In this document: piece after piece, positions 60,901 through 64,000 of the stretch
Layout of the letters: each line of letters opens with the position of its first letter
How positions within the stretch are numbered: position 1 is the stretch's first letter
Assembly: GCA_013350335.1 (NCBI GenBank)
Contig: CM023535.1
Span: 29,561,631 to 29,625,630 of the forward strand
Reading direction: 5' to 3'
Length of the DNA stretch: 64,000 bases
Source of the DNA: Chimonanthus salicifolius
Lineage: Eukaryota; Streptophyta; Magnoliopsida; Laurales; Calycanthaceae
Position numbers and translations under genes: made by a program
Notes under the pieces: generated by a model
The model's database searches: none
What the model saw: the letters and a program-made list of their open reading frames with translations, nothing else
What the model was told of the DNA's origin: nothing

Positions 60901-61793
60901 GATTTTAAGTGCAAAGACCACTGCTGCCAACTCCAGGCCATGAGTGGGGTAGTTCTACTCGTGAACCTTGAGCTGTCGAGAGCCATACGCCACAACACGA
61001 CCCATCTGCATCAAGACGGAACCCAGACCATTTGCAGAAGCATCACAAAAGACTGCATAGCCCAAACCTCTCTCGGGTACGACCAACACTGGGGCGGTCG
61101 TCAGTCTCTTCTTTAGCTCCAAGAACGCTGACTCACAAGCCTCAGTCCACTCATAAGGCTGGTGCTTACGAGTCAATCTTGTCATAGGGGCACCTATTTT
61201 AGAAAAATCTTGTATGAACTGCCGGTAATAGCCTGCCAGACCCAAGAAACTACGGATCTCGGTCACATTACGCAGTCTCATCCAACTCATCACGGCCTCC
61301 ACCTTGGCTGGGTCAACAGCCACCCCTTCCCCTGATACCACATGTTCCAAAAATTGTACCTCTGGCAACCAAAACTCACACTTGCTATATTTTACAAACA
61401 ACTTATTATCCCTCAAAATCTGTAGCACGGTCCTCAAGTGTTGCTCATGATCCTCCTCTGATGCTGAGTACACAAGGATATCATCAATAAATACTTCCAC
61501 GAACCGATCAAGATAAGGCCTGAATATCCGGTTCATGAGGTCCATAAAAGTGGCTGGGGCATTGGTCACTCCAAAAGGCATCACAACAAATGCAAAGTGC
61601 CCAAACCGCGTGCGGAATGCTGTTTTCTCTATGTCACAATCCCGCACCCTTACCTGATGGTAACCTGATCGGAGATCAATCTTTTAGAAACATCTAGATC
61701 CTCTCAACTGATCGAACAAATCATCGATCCTCGGCAGTGGATACTTGTTCTTTATGGTCACACGATTCAACTGTCGGTAATCTATGCACAGTC
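60901..61793 (-). pseudogene. Chromovirus reverse transcriptase/RNase H with stops
   Basis: Main open part 60955-61647 (230 residues from the Met at 61647). It has [12 protein letters not shown], the catalytic FIDD box at about 53-56, and RNase H CDAS with Asp at about 202. The frame is broken by TAA at 61684-61686 (in the SKID motif), TAG at 60955-60957 (KVHE followed by stop where Lys is usual), and TAG at 60898-60900. The reading frame is otherwise preserved, pointing to fairly recent decay by base changes. Confidence 0.88.
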
Positions 61794-62472
61794 TCATACT
61801 ACCGTCCTTTTTCTTAGCGAACAAGGCTGGAGCACCCCATGGCGACGTACTGGGACGATAAAACCAACCGACTGCAGCTCCGTCAGTTGCTTCCCTAACT
61901 CCAACATCTCAGCTGGTACCATCCGATAGGGAGTGACAGAAATTGGGGCGGTGCCGGGGAGCAAGTCTATAACGAACTCCACCTCTCTTCGTGGCGGTAA
62001 CTCAGTGAGTTTTTCTGGAAAGACATCCGCGAACTCACACACCACACGGGGCATCTTAGCACCTAAACCCTCCCAACTCAAACTGGCCACAAGTCCACCT
62101 AACTCATCTACACTTGGACAAAAGGCAATGTTCAACCGCTCAACAAAGGCCTCGCCTGAAACAACACTACCTGAAACCCTCCTGCGATAGCAGTCAATGA
62201 CGACCCGGTGGGAATACAACCAGTCCATCCCAAGAATAACATCAAACTCTGACATGTCCATGATCCGTAGATCAAACTTAAGATGCAAGCCACCCATGGA
62301 TAAAACACAACCCCGACAAATCTGATCCACAACTATCTCACTACCCAGAACTAAGAGCAAAATCTAAAGCAATATAAGAGTGCGAAGCACCCGAATCAAA
62401 TAAAACACGGGCCAAGGAACCATGAAGAACCAACATACCCTGCATGACTGATGGTGGCAAGAGCTCCTCTGG
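61794..62472 (-). pseudogene. Chromovirus protease and start of RT, frameshifted
   Basis: Downstream of gag the minus strand encodes the protease active-site stretch DSGASHSY at about 62375-62400, in frame with gag after its TAG. A frameshift near 62355-62370 moves the rest (EFDVILGMDWL, then RT start with YRMVPAEM) into another frame, open to 61794. A second frameshift near 61860 follows GFI; afterwards WGAPALF and CIDYRQLN continue in the next frame. Catalytic Asp is present; the protein cannot be made whole. Confidence 0.85.
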
Positions 62473-63807
62473 CTATTGCATTAGGGCGTACATTTTGCTC
62501 TGAGCTGACTGATTGGGCCTACCTAGGTTTCTGCCTCTCTGCGAAGGCGCTGCTCTCGGTGCCGTAGGTCTTGTCGATGCCATCCGACCGTATCCATCAG
62601 CGGGAACCATCGCCTGGGTGGGTGCCACCACAACACCTTGGCCACCCCTCTGGGGACAGTCCCGCGAGATATGTCCAGCCTCCCCACAAGTGTAGCAATG
62701 AATGGCCCTAGGCCGCTGCTGAAATTGAGGGCAGTCTCTTCGAATGTGACCGATCTGGCCGCAGTCAAAACACTTAACGGGCTCGGGCTGACCACCCACT
62801 GCTGGTACAATCGAACCTGAATGTGGTCGCCTGGGAATAACCCCTCGGGTCTGATAAGGCGCTGGTCGCCTTTTCTTCCTGTCATGGCCTCTGCTCGGCC
62901 TATAAGTACTCACTGATGCTGGCTGGTAGACCGCGCCGCTGGATCTCATGATGGCGCCCTCTGCTATCAGTGCCCGCTGTACCACCTCTGCATAGGTAAC
63001 GCACCTCAAAGGCATAACCATACACTGTATAGCCGGGTGTAGGCCCTCCTCAAACTTGCGGGCCTTATCCTCTTCTTTTGCCACCAAGTGTGGAGCATAG
63101 CGTGACAATTCCACAAAACGGGTATCATACTCCCGCACTGTAAAGTTACCCTGCTCCAGTTTAATGAACTCACTGATTTTTGTTTGCCTCACTACCGATG
63201 GAAAGAACCTGGCTAAGAAGAGCTCCTTGAACTTGCCCCAGTCAGCTTGCCCCAACTCTCGGAGGGGCTCCTCAAGCCACCAACTAGAAGCCTTTCCCTG
63301 AAGGTGATGCGTCGCTAGAGTGACTCCCAGATCAGACTCTACAATGCCCAATGGATCCAGTAGGCAGTCCATCTCGCCCAACCATCTCTCAGCCTCCAAG
63401 GGGTTCGTACCCCCATGATATATGGACGGAAAATAGCGCTTGAACTCTCTGAGCACCACCATCTGTCTAGTTTCAAACTGTCCAACTGCACGTTGGGGAT
63501 TAACGGGTTGGTCGACATACTGAGCTATCAGATCTTCTTGTCTTTTCATATTCCTTTCATATGTCTCGATCATCCTCTCGTACTGGGCGAACATCGCCTC
63601 AGGGTTTCGGTGTCCTCGAGCAGGACCCTCAATTGGCACAGGGACCACTGGAGGCTGTTCTACCGCTCCCTCGGGTACTACCACCGGTGTGTTCTCCACC
63701 TCAGCTTGTGGAGTCTCTAATTCCTCTGTAATCTCAGGCATCCCATACGGCGCTGGACGGCCTGCCCCATTGGAATGAGTGCTTACCATAGCCTGTTCAC
63801 AAATCAA
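62473..63807 (-). CDS. Chromovirus Gag
   Basis: 444 residues, open from ATG at 63807 to TAG at 62473-62475. A later Met in AMVSTHS may be the true start. Residues about 140-290 form the retrotransposon gag domain (EAERWLGEM, LQGKASSWW, FFPSVVRQTK, ARKFEEGLHP). Two CCHC zinc knuckles follow at 346-359 (CFDCGQIGHIRRDC) and 371-384 (CYTCGEAGHISRDC). Gag builds the particle and binds the element RNA. In many related elements gag and pol are one frame; here the TAG after ALMQ is followed by in-frame protease sequence, so it is either a nonsense change or, less likely, a readthrough stop. Confidence 0.9.
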   Translation of the reverse strand: MICEQAMVSTHSNGAGRPAPYGMPEITEELETPQAEVENTPVVVPEGAVEQPPVVPVPIEGPARGHRNPEAMFAQYERMIETYERNMKRQEDLIAQYVDQPVNPQRAVGQFETRQMVVLREFKRYFPSIYHGGTNPLEAERWLGEMDCLLDPLGIVESDLGVTLATHHLQGKASSWWLEEPLRELGQADWGKFKELFLARFFPSVVRQTKISEFIKLEQGNFTVREYDTRFVELSRYAPHLVAKEEDKARKFEEGLHPAIQCMVMPLRCVTYAEVVQRALIAEGAIMRSSGAVYQPASVSTYRPSRGHDRKKRRPAPYQTRGVIPRRPHSGSIVPAVGGQPEPVKCFDCGQIGHIRRDCPQFQQRPRAIHCYTCGEAGHISRDCPQRGGQGVVVAPTQAMVPADGYGRMASTRPTAPRAAPSQRGRNLGRPNQSAQSKMYALMQ

Positions 63808-64000
63808 GCACCGATCAGCCTTTAAGTCAAATCAGGAATTAAAACTAAACACAGCTCAAGCGTCAAAATTCAAACCATCCTACCAACATACAACAACAAA
63901 ATCAGAGTGTCTAGTCTCCGCCTCAAACTCGGTCTCATCTACCATACCTTGTGGGGGACGAACCTAGTCGTTAATCATTAACAACTCTCAATTTAGCCCA
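63808..64000 (-). other. Leader upstream of gag, nothing recognisable
   Basis: About 190 bp of untranslated leader between gag and the window end. I see no primer binding site or LTR end, so the 5' LTR must lie to the right. Confidence 0.6.

Overview
The window reads as nuclear DNA of a land plant, probably a seed plant, from a deeply nested retrotransposon block. I found no host protein gene, rRNA, tRNA gene or CRISPR array. The plant signs are chromovirus (Ty3/gypsy with integrase chromodomain) gag-pol, a primer binding site matching plant initiator tRNA-Met, and TG...CA LTRs with 5-bp target duplications. The species cannot be read from the sequence.

Most of the window is one superfamily of giant LTRs (3.0-4.2 kb each) that begin TGTAACACCCC (or TGTAATRGC) and end GGGCGTTACA. 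They carry no ORF. I could pair both ends and a 5-bp target duplication for nine of them (one with a single mismatch), all as solo LTRs, plus a tenth solo LTR of another family (21362-24493). One copy is attached to an internal region (6120-8157, minus strand) with a primer binding site, a polypurine tract and only the last ~49 codons of a chromodomain. The giant LTRs therefore belong to a non-autonomous chromovirus derivative.

Layout. 1-2258: 3' part of a plus-strand giant LTR. 2259-17940: minus-strand non-autonomous element (3' LTR, internal region, 5' LTR) with solo LTRs nested at 2468-5495, 10001-16325 and 11264-14498. 17941-20754: decayed chromovirus integrase and its LTR. 20755-28609: truncated minus-strand giant LTR holding solo LTRs 21362-24493 and 24526-27873. 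28610-30036: truncated gag-PR-RT pseudogene. 30037-32274: truncated plus-strand giant LTR. 32275-55089: 3' end of a second non-autonomous element with an LTR interrupted by solo LTRs at 33765-36930, 37480-44963 (itself holding 38168-42278), 45990-49916 and 50156-54373. 55090-57177: rearranged junction and a minus-strand giant LTR. 57178-64000: minus-strand chromovirus with 3' LTR, pol and gag, five visible lesions, and its 5' LTR beyond the window.

The most unusual signal is inside the giant LTRs. Each carries a strong 5' splice-site consensus (G|GTAAGT) and, about 1.1 kb or more downstream, a CTAAC-type branch point plus pyrimidine tract plus AG. Between them lies an array of about 3-12 short hairpins with the arm GGGTTCGGCCAT, roughly 100 hairpins in the window. 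At least seven other hairpin families occur in the same LTRs. My reading, as inference, is that these LTRs hold an intron filled with structured repeats, a design I do not recognise from described plant LTRs.
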